Positions 23,907 to 38,900 of a stretch of DNA of 64,000 nucleotides are shown here, piece after piece (position 1 is the first letter of the stretch; every line of letters begins with the position of its first letter). Where the stretch lies: assembly GCF_035083965.1 (NCBI RefSeq), contig NC_089732.1, positions 501,001 through 565,000 on the forward strand, read 5' to 3'. Source of the DNA: Branchiostoma lanceolatum. Taxonomy: Eukaryota > Chordata > Leptocardii > Amphioxiformes > Branchiostomatidae. The notes beneath the pieces were generated by a model. It worked only from the letters and a program-made list of their open reading frames with translations. It did no database searches and was not told where the DNA came from. The translations under genes and the position numbers were made by a program.

Positions 23907-26900
23907 CTGGTTTCCCGTCGGGGTTGTCCGGGTTACCGTCGGGCGGGTCTCGGCCCATCTGTGTCCTCAGCTGCTCCACAAGGTCGGGGTTCTGCTGCTG
24001 GATCTGCTGCGCCATCTGCTGGCCGCTGGGGGAAGTGCAGCAAAAACACACATCACCAAAGAATGCACTAAAATGTACAGTTTCTTGCTCTGGTTTTACA
24101 CTTAACAGTCTTGCTGAGTCTCACTTAAGATTTTGCTATAACTGCTATCTGAGGGCCAAAGAGCCTGTCTTTACTAGACAAACTTTCTTTCTCTAGTTTT
24201 GTACCCAAAATTTCAGCTGAGTCTACTGCAAAGGAAACACTTCACTTCACAAAAACCTGTTATGAGTCACAGGATACTGAAAGAAAAAAGAACGTAAAAA
24301 GAACAAAATAAAGCATAGACAGGACTTGAGGAATAGAAATGCCAAATCACGGGGGCACGGACGTCACACCAACATTTATCTCATGAAACAAAAACCTACG
24401 CTTGTAAGAATTCTGACATATTAAGGCCCTCTGGCCCCTCCGGTGCCTCGCCTGATGAGGGGGCTTGGGTAGGTGCACCGCCGCTGCCTAATATGTTTCC
24501 CAACCTGTGAACAAAAGGGAAATCAGGAAAGAAATTAGGAGAAATCAGGAAAAAACTTTCTTGTACCTTTTTCAGATTACGACTGAAAACTTGATTTTTC
24601 AACTATCCTCCCTTTTAAATGAACTCTAATGGGCCTAGTAACAGTAATACTGTAACAGTTTTTCTTACAGTTTATGTTTTCATGGCTTTCTTGGAAATCA
24701 AAAATTATTGTAAGGGCTACCCATATCTTTTGAACTTAACAGATTAAATAAACAAATGCTCACTATACGTCCAGACTAGTGGTGTACGTTTTGAGAAAGA
24801 ATAACTGCCAGAAAAGCTGGATTTTCATTTGTTATTCACTGTTGGTTTACTTTCTTGGAAACATTATTTTCATTCTCCCTAGATTATGGGTCTAGTTTTT
24901 CTTGTTGTCCTGCAGTGAAACGCTACAGTGTAGGTTCTAAGAACCGATGACTGCATTAAGAGCGGCCCGGCGTGCTGCTATACATTTGTAGCGGCCCGTC
25001 CTGCTGCTATACTCACATCTGCTGCATCTGGGGGTTCTGCATCATCTGTGTCGCCTGGAGACGAGAAATACAAACTTTGAGCTTTAAGTGCACAACAATG
25101 GTACAAGTTACAAGGGTTAGGGTTCGGGATGGGGGGAGGGTAGAACACAGACAAGTTAGAACATATGACATCTTCTGCTACATAACAACAACCATTATAC
25201 AAGACATATCTACTTTACGAAAGACTATAGATGTAATATGGAACGTCAAATTAAATGTAATTTTACAACTATTGGTGGAATTTCTGACATTTACGCATCT
25301 TTTATACATTGTCTAGTATGTGATATTGTCGTCCTATGTGTACAAAGCAGGTGTTGTCACACGTTGACATGTGCTTGAATTTGCTGCTAGAATCCATTGA
25401 GAGAGATCCTGGTATAGAAGACCATCTTGTATCTAGTGAATTAAGCATGTCAAACCTCAAACACCTCATGAATGTCAACTTGATTTGAAACTAAGGATCT
25501 CCAAGCAATGCTACAAACACCAGGTTGTTACACTCTTATATCCCCCTCTTACAGACCCCCTCTCTTAACAGCCCCCCCCCCCACACCTACCATGTTCATC
25601 AGCATGGGGTTGTTCAGAAGACCCCCTAGGTCCATCCCTCCTAACCCCCCTCCGCCCATGCCTCCAAGGCCCCCTAGGCCTCCTGGCAAACCGCCCATTC
25701 CACCAAGGCCTGGACCAGGTCCGCCCTGCATGGAAAAACACAATTATAATAATATATCATAAAATTGTAATATTGGTGATAAGAAAAAAGGTAATAAATT
25801 CTAATATATAGCGTTGTTGGAAATTATCATACCATGCTGACCGCCCAACAGCCAACTGATTTTCTTAGAAACAGAGAAAAGATGTAGAAATTTCTTGGGC
25901 CCCACAACCATCTTCAAATTTCTGACAAATCCTTCACAGATAAAGGTTACTAATTGAAATTTACTGGCTCAAAGTTAGTTTTTAACAGGCTAATGATGTC
26001 AGGAATAAGATGGAAAAGGGTATTAAAAATCCTAATTCCAGCTCCATCTAAATGTCAGCAATAATGTGTAATGATCATCTTAAGACCTCACCATGCCAGG
26101 GCCCCCTAGGTTGATTTCCCTGAGCTTCTGCTCGGCGAGTCTGAGGTTGGTCTGGTAGGTCACGTTGTCAGGGTCGAGCTCTAGAGCCTTCTGGTAACTC
26201 TCCTTAGCCTTGTCATGCTGGCTCAGGTTGGAGTATGCCATTCTGGGATGGGAATAAAAGCAATGTTTACATGTAGTTATGAACATCAAGAAACAGTAGG
26301 TACATATAACATTATCAGGTTCAAGCTCTAGAGCCTTCTGGTAACTCTCCTTAGCCTTGTTGTGCTGGTCATGATTTGCTCAGTGACTTTATTCGGTGGT
26401 TATAGTAAATAACCAGGCCTTGTTTTATATGACAGCATATTCACCTCAGGGTGGGTCATTAACCCTTAATTGTACTGCATGGTATGTGTGAGTTAAACAC
26501 AGGGTTGCTTAATAATGCGCCAAAAATAGTTACTCAAGCAACTGGATAAAATTTTGAAACAGTCAGACGTTTCAGACAGCATCCACTATCTTTCATCAGT
26601 GACTAAAGAAGGATCTGGTAGAACTAGGTTTTATACCAAAACCCTGAATAGATATGTTGTTTGATAATGGTCCACTTCAATGCACAGCACTACACATCAA
26701 CTGCGCAACAGAGCTTACAACACATATGGATACGATGGATGCCAACTTCCAGCCCATGTCTGTATCTATATAGCCGGTATAAACCGCTATTAGGTGTAGC
26801 ACACCAGCTTATAAGCATAACCAGGACTGCAGGACATAAAAGAGTTTTCTTCACACGGAAGAACACTGAACGTACATGTAGAAAGAAAGCTGACTTCTAG

Positions 26901-29900
26901 GCTGGAGTGAACTGGAAATCTAAACATCTGAGAAACATACTCATAACCATGATGGAACAGTTCTAATGCTGTCTGGCACTTTCATTCAGTAATATAAATA
27001 TTACATAAATTCAGCTAAATCAATTAATGTTTGTTTGTTTGTTTATTTATTTATTTGTTTATTTGTTGAAAGAAAGTAAGAGGGGCTAGTTGAGACAATT
27101 AGTGAGAAAATTACCACCTATTCTGGCTAAACGTGTCCACTTCCCACCTTTTAAGTTTTATTTGACCTAAATGATTACACAACATTTTCAAGTATCTGTA
27201 AGCACTTTTATTCCTCCAAAATGATGATGATTTGAGGCATATTCAGCTGTAATATATAAAGAGAATAGCAGACCCACTACCAAATACACACACACATGAG
27301 AACAGTATAACCACTTCATAACAGTCTATCGTGCACACTTAATTCATCAATTTTCTACAATCTGATAGTACAACTGTGGGAAACTATTCAAAAGTCTCTG
27401 TCCTTGTCTGTTGTCAGTAAAGTTAACAATATCAGATTCACTATATACACAAGGCTATCATCTTATATACCAGGATTTATCTCATAATGTCTTGAATAGT
27501 AAATCTAAGTACATGTGACACATAACAACCCCTGCATGATATACACAGGAAAATATATCAAAGAAATCCCTCCAATGATTGTAAAAGCCCATTCTCACCC
27601 CATACTACACTCTATCTTGTATTGAGCTGCATGTATTAGTATACTGTAAATGCTGATATGCTCGCAGTGGTTTGATGCTTTTCCAATACAGTAGCGGTAT
27701 TTGACAATAACGCTGCCGCAAACTTCAAACCACCGCGAATACCCCATTTTCCCCTTAGCACGAAATGAAAACAATGCACACTTAAATGCATTTACAGTCT
27801 AGTACTACTGGTACAAATGTAGATTATGTAGTACCTGTCCAGTAGACGACAATTATTACTTGGTACCTTGTGCAATTATCAATTAACAGTGAATCTATAT
27901 TGGTGTTTCGTTGGGATAGATGATGTGGACAGTGTTTGTGAATGAATCAGTCACCACCAGCTGTCCCTGTGGTCCCATACCGACGGCCTGGGGTTCTATC
28001 ATATACGAGTCTGTATTCATGCGTCTGAGGACTTTTCCTTGCTTGTCCAACAGGTGTACAGAGTAGCCTCTACATTTTGCCACAAAGATGTTACCTGCCC
28101 TGTCTGTACAGAATCTGCCATGTGACATCACAGACTCATTGTAACAACTTCCCTCCCCTTCAAACCTGAACAGAAACCGTCCATACTCATTGTACATGTA
28201 GACACAGTCTTTGTCTGCGCCTAAAACAAGAACTAATATGTTCCCATCCCCGTCCACAGTTATGGAGGATGGCTTTTTCATTCCCATATGTGTAGTTCTC
28301 ACAGGTGGCCCATCTGACCTGAACACATGCACTTCCCAAAAACCCTTGGCCAAGTGTTCTGTGGATTGTGTGATGAGGATGTGGTTCCTCCAGGTGTCCA
28401 CACTAACAAGTCTGTTAATGCATACCTTCACAAAGTCAAACTTCCTCAGCACCCTGCCCTGTTTGTCAAACTGCACAAGAAGCTCAGCAGACTCTGTGTT
28501 CCCCACCACCCACAAGTTCCCCTCCCCGTCCAGGGCCACATCATGTGGGCACATGCCCTCCCCATCACGGACAACACCCTGCGGGTACACGAACATCACA
28601 TAAACTTGTAGGAATGACTTATAAAACAAGGAAAAAGGCAAGAATGTTGGGAACTGGCGGACAAATGTTCCCTGCAGGGTGAAGACTTGGATTCTCTGGT
28701 TGCCTGTGTCTGCGACAAAGATCTCCCCTTCCTCTGACACTGTAACACCTTGCGGATGGTTAAATTGTCCTGCTTCTGATCCCTCCTGACCAAATGTTAT
28801 TGTTTCTGCCTTGTCTACATTATCAGATGTGGGTGCAGATGAGACAAACTCAGGGACCGTCACATGTCCCAGTACTGGCGCTGGGGTGTCCGTGGGCTGG
28901 GTTTGTACAGGAGTTGATGATACTTTTTCTCTGTGCTTTCCTACAACTTCTGTCAGAAAAACTTCTTGGCCAAGATATTGGCCCCCTCCCTGTTCGATTT
29001 CTTGTTCTGCTCGATCACAAGCAGCAGACAGTTCACTCACATCTGCTAACACTCTGTCCCTTTCCTCTTGCAACTCTTCTTTGTTCTTCATGTATTCTTC
29101 ATCCAGTGTTTTTTCTTTCTCTCTCAGACTTTTGAGAAATCCACAGTAGAATTCTAAGATGTTCCTCCCCTCATTGATAAATGCTTGAAACGGCGCCTTC
29201 CTTTCCCTTGAGGCCTTTTTCAGGCTTATTGTGCCATGATCACTGTGCATTTCATCCAAACACTCATTACAAACTGGCATGTTACACTGTTTACAGTAGA
29301 ATTTGACTTCTTCAGAGGGGTGAAAGCTGCACCTGTTTCCAGACTGGGATTGTTTCCTTGGATCCTCAGACAGTTTAGCCTGGTTTTGTAGTTTGTTGCA
29401 CATATTTGCCACAATATGACTGTCAGGCAAACCTGCGACCCCCTGTCGTGGCAGCTTGACCACCTGACGACAGTTTGGGCACTGGAAGGGCACTCGCCTA
29501 CTCGCAAGGTCCTGTAGACAGTCCTGACAGAAGGTGTGCTGACAGGGCAGCACCTTGGGCCTGGTGAACAGCTCCAGGCAGATGCTGCAGGTCAGTTCTT
29601 CTGAGATTTGTTCCCCCAAACTTGACGATCCAGCCGCCATTTTCTCCTACTTTCCCAGCCTGTGACGTCAGCTAAGTAATGCCACCTTACCACTTGCGTC
29701 ACCTCTGAATACCAGGTGTGTCACCTGGCTCTTTGTTTGCACATGTTTACAAAGGGCAGGTCCATGTTTGCTACACTTAGCAAGGTTGGCACAACTCCAA
29801 CTTGTGCCTGCAGGGTTTCTGAACAGCTGATCACCCATGATCACTCGTCAGGGCAGTTTACAGCTGAGCCTGATCTGTGACCCAAACTGCATGATTTATT

Positions 29901-32900
29901 TTGCCACTCATGCTAAGGTAGCAGGACCATCTTAAATCAATGCCTGCAGGACTCAAAATATTTCCTCTGGATCAATCTTCAAGATAGTGCTCTTTTGGGG
30001 TCATTCCTTTCTCTGTCTCTGCATATAACAGAGAAATGAACTGTGACCTTGAACTGCAGTTCCAAGGTCGTATGTCTCTGAGTAAGCTCATTACCTTCTG
30101 AGAATAATCTAACCAATCAGACACTATAGACAGATAGATACTTCATACAGATTTATTTATTTCTGTTAGCAAAGAACTTACTGTGACTGTTTCCATTTCT
30201 TCAATCACAAGTTTCCAACTAACAAACTTTTTAAACACAAAGTTTAACATTGTTTATTGAATGCTCCATTATCTCCACGGTGTAGTTGATATCAATTTTG
30301 ATTCTTATTACTTTGAGGTACTAATCAGTACTGACTTCTGCAGTCCTGCATTTTGAAATATGATTCTATCATAGAATCTTCACACATACTGGAGACATGC
30401 ACCGTTCAACCACTTTAGGGTCACAAAAAAATCTTACCAGTCAATTGTCTTGAGGAAGTCTTAACTATTCATTGAAAATGCTGTAAGACTAAAGTCTATT
30501 CTATCTGATAGGTCACAAGTTTGGTTCTGTAGCTAATGGCAATTGTAACATAGCATGATACATGACATTCATCGTACTAGTATCTGGACTAAAAACAATT
30601 AACCTATATTTACAAAGTCATGTATGACTCAAAATTTCTAGAGATTGCAACTATATGTTACTGTCATATTTCATCTAATAATAAGTAGTAAATAATGGGA
30701 ATTTCATACTTGTGACATGTGTGAGTTAATTAAAGGGGTACATAACCATGCATATTGATCATGTAAATGTGGAAGTCATTTACATATTCAATCAAAATAT
30801 TTCATGGAGGTATGAGGTCTCTGTTTTGGCTGTTGTTTTCACTTAATCTTTAACCAAGTACACTTGCAATGCAGCCAGGGAACTTTACAATGAAACAAGT
30901 TTTATTAGCAGTTGGTGCTGTGTTGCTGTTCAGTAGGATTGGATGATGAGGACGGTGTGTTCCGCCCAGTCAGTCACCACCAGTTGTCCCTGTGGTCCCA
31001 CAGCAACACCCCATGGCCACCTTAATGTTGTGTCTGTAGCGATGTGTTTGAGGAATCTGCCTGTCTTGTCAAACATCTCCACACGTTTGTTTTTACTGTC
31101 TGCCACGATGATGTTACCTGCCCTGTCTGTGCAGATGCCAAAGGGAAGCTTCAGCTGACCTTCACCACTTCCCAAACCTCCAAACTGGAACAGAAACTGT
31201 CCGTCCTCGTTGTACACATAGACACAGTCATTGCCCCAGTCTGACACAAGAATGTTCCCATCCCCGTCCACAGTGATGTACCATGGACGTTTCATCCCCT
31301 GCTGCCGACCCACAGTTCTCACAAGTGTACCATCTGGCCTGAACACCTGCACTTCCCCTTGTGTGTTCCCCCAGTCTCTTGTGGTATGTGTGATGAGGAT
31401 GTGGTTCCTCCTGGTGTCCACGGCAACTCCTCGCTCCCACCCTGTCTTCTTAAGGTCAAACTTCCTCTGCACCCTGCCCTGTTTGTCATACTGCACAGTA
31501 AACCCATCAGAGTCTGTCTGCCCCACCACCCACAGGTTCCCCTCCCCGTCCATAGCTACATCCTGAGGGTACATCTTCTCTTCCCCTGACATGACTGTCG
31601 GGAACTGTCTCACAAATGTTCCCTGCAGGGTGAAGACCTGGATTCTTTGGTTCCACCAGCCTGCTACAAAGATCTCCCCTTCATCTGACACTGTAACACT
31701 GTATGGATCATCAAACTGCCCATTTCCTGATCCCTCTCCACCAAAAACTATTGTTTTGGGGAAAGATTGGGCCATCACAGGTTCTGACACTGGCTCTGGA
31801 GTAGCCTTGGTAAGTGTTGCAGGGCTTCCATTACTTGCAGTCTTATAATTCAGACCGTACAACGGGCTATATAATAAGACCGCAATCAAGAGAATCCCTG
31901 CTGCAGTCACTACAGCTTTTGATGAGAAGACAGCAGGCTGGGGTTGTACAGCAGGCTGGGGTTGTACATAAGGCTGGGGTTGTACATCAGGCCGGGGTTG
32001 TACATCTGATTGGGGTTGTACAGCAGGCTGGGGTTGTACAGCAGGCTGGGGTTGTATAGCAGGCTGGGGTTGTACAGCAGACGGGGGTTGTACAGCAGGC
32101 TGGGGTTGTACAGCAGGCTGGGGTTGTACAGCAGGCTGGGGTTGTATAGCAGGCGGGGGTTGTATAGCAGGCGGGGGTTGTACAGCAGGCTGGGGTTGTA
32201 CAGCAGGCGGGGGTTCTAAAAGTGCTGTTTTTTTTAGTTTTTCTCTGTACTTTTCTACCACCTCTGTTAGGATAGTTTCCTGACTAAGAGGGTCGACCCC
32301 TTCCTGCTCCATTGCTTGTTCCAATTGATCAAAAGTAGCAGACAGTTCATTCACATCTGCCAACACTCTGTCCCTTTCCTTTTGCACCACTTCTTTGTCT
32401 TCCTTGTATTTTTCTTCCGCTTCAAACAAAAGATGGTCTTTCTTCTCAGCAGCTTTCTGCACTTCTACGTTGTAGGCCTGAATGATGCTATTGTCTGTCT
32501 CTTGCTTCTGTTCATTCAATGTTTTTTCTTTCTTTCTCAGACGTTTGAGAAAACCACAGTAGTTGTCTAAGATGTTCTTCCCCTCATCGATCAAGGCCTG
32601 GACTGTAGAAATCCTTTCCTCAGCAGCTTTCTTAATGGTTGTTGTACCATGACCATCATGGGCACCCTCTATGCAGTGGTCACAAACTGGTATGTGACAT
32701 TGTTTACAGTAGAGTTTGAGCACCTCAGAGGGGTGAAAGCTGCACCTGTTTCCAGACTGGGGTTGTTCCCTTGTTTCCCCTGACAGTGTAGCCTGGTTTT
32801 GCAGCCTCTCACACAGACTTGTAACCAGGTGATTGTCCGGCAAACCCGTGACCCCCTGAGGTGGTAGCTCGACCTTGCGAAAACAGTTAGGGCACAGGAA

Positions 32901-35900
32901 GGTCTCTTCCCTTCCTGCAAGGTCCTGCAGACAGTCCTGACAGAAGGTGTGCTGACAGGGCAGCACCTTGGGCCTGGTGAACAGCTCCAGGCAGATGCTG
33001 CAGGACAGTTCTTCACGGATTTGTTCCCCCAAACTTGACGGTGCAGCGGCCATGATTATGTGGCAGCCTCGCCCCAAGTCAAAGTCCAGATTATGATATG
33101 TTTGTTCTGGACTAGTCCAATATTGCAATATTTGGGGGTGAAAGGGGACAATTTCTAGATCTGTGGGCATGATGATAAAGAGGGCCGGACTTTCCATGCT
33201 GGTTTAACCAAGGCTTGGTGCAAGTTGAACTTTGTAACGTTTATAACCTACATAGAACAGATTGAAACAAATGTACTTTATTCATGTCCTGTATATACCT
33301 TATCTTCTAGTTATCACACCCTACCAACACTAGGAACATCTAAATGAGATTAGACCAATCAACATAGATTACACCAGGCAGATTCTAGAACCAGTCTTAA
33401 TGGACTAAAACCAATTCCTTTTACTACATACTTGAAATAATTCTCATGTTCACAAATTACAGCATTTATTTCTATTTTCTGTATAGGCGGTCTTACCACT
33501 TAATGTAGCTGCTAGGGGCATGTACATGTAGGCTATCTGATTACAGGGTGACTTTCATAAACTTACATGTCATACATTTTTTCTGAGTCTTAAAGAAAAC
33601 CAGGATGGAGTGTGTCAAAAGGGACATCACAGTGTGAAGCATCACTAGCTTGGACCAGCTGGACAGAGCCGCTTGTTAGCGCAGTGTGAAGACTGGCTGA
33701 CTGCTGCCCACCCGTGACATGGACCCAGGTGTGTGCACAGCAGTATAGTCTAATACTGGACACTGCTATTGCACTTAGCCTGGAATCCATCCTATTTAGC
33801 TTCCGGCCGCTACCCTAGCTCTGCTGCGCTACCCAAGCTCCGCTGCCGGCCAATTATTGGCGAGGAGCGGAGCTTGGGTAGCGACGGAAAGCTAATAAGG
33901 CTGGACTCTAGGCTAATTGCACTACTACTACTTACTTTTTTATATGTACATGATGCCGTATATCTGACTGTAGTACAGTGTTATTGATTAGATTGAGTGG
34001 TGGTTTTCTCAAAACAAGAAGTCCCCAAATTAGAATTTAAAAAATTAGATGAAATCTTTATTGACACAACAGAAGTACGGCAACTTTTGTAAGGTCTTCT
34101 ACAACTATACATACAAAATAAAAAACAATGGGATACAAATGATTTACCTACGTACAAGTATATGAAGAAATCCTCATTTTGAGGCTGACGTATCACTTAT
34201 ACTTAACTACATGTAGTTCTAAGTTCTTAACATTCCTTGGTATATTTACCTATTTGTACACAGTAAGGGCCTTCTAGAATGTAACTGAATTGATCTATAT
34301 GACGGGATGTATAAAGTTCTGTTGAGCAAGCAGAAAGAAGGTTGAACGTCTTTGAGCATTTATCATCACATTGTTAATAATCCATGATAAAGTGATGTTC
34401 ATCTTCAATCTCATTTGGACAGAATAACCTCTGGTCACAGGGAATCTTATGGTGTCTTCTGATTTATATTCAATCTATCACTACAGATTCTTATCTATGT
34501 GATTGCTCTACGAACTTCAGAATTATGTCTATCCAACAGGTTTTTTTTTTTCTTGTCCGTACTTATTCTTTAAAACAGAATAAATGGAAACTTCCTGGTC
34601 AGTAGGATTGGATGACATGAACGGTATGCTGGGCATGATCAGTCACTACCAACTGCCCTTCTATGGCCGTTTCAACACCCCATGGACACTCCATGCCTTC
34701 AGTGATGTGTTTAAGAAACCAGCCTGTCTTGTCAAACATCTCCACATGATGGTTTCCACTGTCTACCACAATGATGTTACCTGCCTTGTCTGTGCAGATG
34801 CCTTGAGGATTGCAAAGCTGACCTTCACCACTTCCCTCACCTCCAAACTTGAACAGAAACTGTCCGTCCTCCTTGTATGAGTAGACACAGTGACTCTCAC
34901 TGTCTGACACAAGAATGTTCCCCTCCTCACCCACAGTGATACACCTTGGGTACTTCATCCCCTGCTGCCGACCCACAGTTTTCACAAGTGTCCCGTCTGG
35001 CCTGAACACCTGCACTTCCCCTTGTGTGTTCCCCCAGTCTCTCGTGGTTTGTGTGATGAGGATGTGGTTCCTCTTGGTGTCCACGGCAACTCCTCTGTAC
35101 CACCCAGTCTTTTGCAGAACAGTCATCCTTAGCTCCATGCCCCGTTTGGTGTACCGAACAGCAAACTCAGCAGACTCTGTGTTTCCCACCACCCACAGGT
35201 TCCCCTCCCCGTCCAGGGCCACATCATGGGGGTACATCTTCTGTCCATTGGACCCAAACAGTAGAAAATGTCGGACAAATGTTCCCTGCAGGGTGAAGAC
35301 TTGGATCCTCTGATTGTAGTGGTCTGCTATAAATATCTCTCCTTCATCTGACACAGCAACACTAGTTGGATGAAAGAATGTTCCTGTTTCTGTGCCCTTT
35401 CCACCAAATGTTACTGTTTCTGTCTGTTGGTGACCTTCAAGTTCATGTGTGACCTCTACATCAACAGATACAGGTGCTGCTGGAAGAGACTGGACCTCTT
35501 GACTTTGGTTACCATGGTGATGACCTGTGTCCTTTTCTGCATCGTCATCATCAGATACAGATAAGACAGACTCAGGGACGATCACATGCCCCAATACTGG
35601 CACTGGGGTGTCTGTGGGCTGGAAGACAGCAGGCTTGCTTTGTACAGGAGTTGGTGCTGCTTTTCCTCTGTACTTTCCTACCACCTCTGTTATGGTTTCC
35701 TGACTAAGAAACTCGACCCCTCCCTGTTCCATTTCTTGTTCTGCTCGATCACAAGCGACAGACAATTCACTCACATCGACCAGAACTCTGTCCCTTTCCT
35801 CCTGCAACGTCTCTTTGATTTTCTTGTGATTTTTGTCTATGTTAGCCAAAAGATTGTCTCTATTCTCAGCGAGTTTCTGCACTTCTTGGTTGTAGGCCTG

Positions 35901-38900
35901 AACGATGCTGTCGTCTGTCTTTTGCTTATCTTCATCCAGTGATTTTTCTTTCTGCCTCAGATTTCTCAGGAAACTGCAGTAAGTCTCCAAGATGTTCCTC
36001 CCCTCAGTAACAAGTGCCTGAACTGGAGCCCTCCTTTCTTCTAAGGCTTTTTTCTGGGTTATCATGACATGACCGCTGTGTGCCTCATCCAAACACTCGT
36101 TACAAACTGGTACACAACACTGTTTACAGTAGAGCTTGACTTCTTCAGAGGGGTGAAAGCTGCACCTGTTTCCAGACTGGGGTTGTTCCCTTGTTTCCCC
36201 TGACAGTGTAGCCTGTTTCTGCAGTCTCTCACACAGATTTGAAACCAGGTGGTTGTCTGGCAAACCTGCAACCCCCTGGCGTCGCAGCTTGACTTGCTGA
36301 CGACAATTTGGACACTTCAAGTACTTCTTATCCCCCAAATGAACCTGTAGACAGTCCTGACAGAAGGTGTGCTGACAGGGCAGCACCTTGGGCCTGGTGA
36401 ACAGCTCCAGGCAGATGCTGCAGGTCAGTTCTTCCGAGATCTGTTCCCCCAAGCTTGACCGCGTAGCCGCCATTTTGTTGTCCTTTTGGAACCTGCAAGG
36501 TCAGTCGTCTCAGGTTTCAGTTCCACTCCTTGCCTGAACAGCAGGTGTTTGTACTGGCTTATTGTTTACAGATCAGGTTTCCGACGTCGCCTGGAGCAGG
36601 TGTTATAGCTCGAGTATGTGCTAGCCTGACATTTTTGCACAGATACTTCAACTTAGATTTACCCCCAAATAACCCAGTCAGGGGGGAAAGTCTCAGCTGT
36701 GGGAGACAACATGACCGGGCCAGGCAGGATGTTCCGTTCAGGAACAGTTTTAATAAAGTATGAAAATCTGTATGTGTCTGTACAAGCGTGGATGATCTGG
36801 CATTAAGTTGGTGGCTTCCCCGGTAAGCCCCTGGCCAGGTTTGAGTAAATTGTCAGTTTGTATGTTAATAGGATACTGCAGGTTGCTGCTGAACCAGGTG
36901 CAAGATTTTCCTGTGGTTTGGATTATTGACCAATATTCAACATCTGAATGTTTAGGGCTTGAACCCCTCGCAGGCCTCGATACTGTGCCCTTGGGAAAGG
37001 CACCTATACTAGTTATACCTATTTTATCACTCAAAAATGAGCACCTAGCTTTGGTTAGGGACCCATAGATACGACGTTAAGCCAAAGGTCCTGTGTTTGA
37101 GGAGAGCCACGCCTTAAGCACATTAAAGAACCCACCACACATACAGAAAAGAGTAAGGTCCTTCCCAGTGTAAGTGGATTAAACCTTACTGTCTGGTATT
37201 AAACTTGCACTTTACTGAACGTTTAAACGTTTATGTTTATTGAACTTACTGAAGTTATGTATTTCTATCATCTTCAATCATGTGAACTGTATCTTTGTTA
37301 CCGGTATATTTTATCTGACCTTTACCTCTTTCCTCATGACCTCAACGAAAAGAAGTCAGCTGGCTGTTTTTCGTGGATCATGAATAAATAAAGGCTGAAA
37401 CAAACAAACAAACAAACAAACAAACAAACAAAACAAGCAGCTGTCCTTACCCCAGCCGTCCGTAAGCCTTGCTGTACGTTGGGTCGATCTGCACGGCCCT
37501 CTGACAGTCCTCTAGAGACTTCTGGTGGTCCAGGAGTTTGCTATAAGCTGCAGCTCTGGCAGGGGGTGGGGGGTGGGGGGACAAACACAAGTGGTTGATT
37601 ATCTGTTCCAAGAGTTAAACTGATGAATATTGGCATAATCTAAACTTAGCTTCTACTCACACACCCACATCTATACATGGAGTAGTCTTTCTATAAAACA
37701 TTCACCATCTGATACTGATAGTGATGCAATCAGGCAGAATCAAAGAGTCTATCGAAAGAGATGGCAATCAGGATGCTAGGAATGTATTAGAGTCGTCTCC
37801 CACTTATAGATCATGAGTTTTAAGTCAATCCATTGATCTAAATTGACACGAATGAAAGTTGAAAAGTTCGGTCTTTAAAGCGAATATCCACAGGCACAGA
37901 AAAACTTACAGACTCCAATCAGAATCACTACCGATAGAACTGCCGAATCCGACAGTTAACAATCTCGGACCTGACAGTCACATAAATGTTTATTTTTCAC
38001 CAGTTTCCTGATCTTAACAATGCATTCTCTCATTCACACAAAAAGAAGCAGACTTGACCTACCGGTTACAGTAGTAGACCGCATTGTTGCCGTTGACCGT
38101 GATAGCGCTGGTGTAGCTGTCCACCGCCTGCTGATACCTCTCCGCCTTCATGTGAGCGTTACCTGGGGAGGGAGAGTTTTTTTTTCCTTGTTTGTTTTAA
38201 CTGTGATAGCACTGCTGTACATTTAGATGTCCATCGGCCCCAACTTAAAAGTCACATCTTCATGGTTGTTCAAAGTTCTTTATTATGACAAGCTCAATGG
38301 GCAACATCTCAGATTCTCCAGTAAGAAAAATTTTACCAACCTTCATTTTTCAGCTGCTCGGCTTTGGCCTTGTCCTCCTCTGATAACACACCGGGTACAG
38401 CTGCAGTTTCCTCCTTCACCTGTAGGGGGCGTTCTCTTGTGGGGCTCACACCGTCTGTCTATGGAAACAGAGACAAAGAACCAGAGTCTCACAAGTTGGG
38501 CCTTTAACATTTGGGTAGTTTGAAGAAAGACTGACTGGAACTACAGGACATTTGTACAACTGTAGGTGCAGAACCTTCTAGACAATGACAATGATGACAA
38601 TGACAATTTTTCCAAGAAAAATGTCACAGATATAGCAAAAATGTCACAGATATAGCAAAAATGTCACAGATATAGCAAAAATGTCACAGATATAGCAAAA
38701 ATGTCACAGATATAGCAAAAATGTCACAGATATAGCAAAAATGTCACAGATATAGCACATACTGTTCTAAAAACAAAGAAACCACCTTGCTGAGGCCATA
38801 TGGTCCTTACCTGTCCTTACCCTTTAAGATGCGTTAAAAAGAGTTTGTACAGCAGAGATTTGGTGTGTACCCTCACCTGTCCTTAAAGTGAGTTAAGAAG

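Noticed and set aside
33054-33197. Upstream ATG extending TRIM gene B by 48 residues
   Set aside because: The extension has no counterpart in the two paralogues, which both begin at the MAA..SSLGEQ position; kept only as an alternative start.
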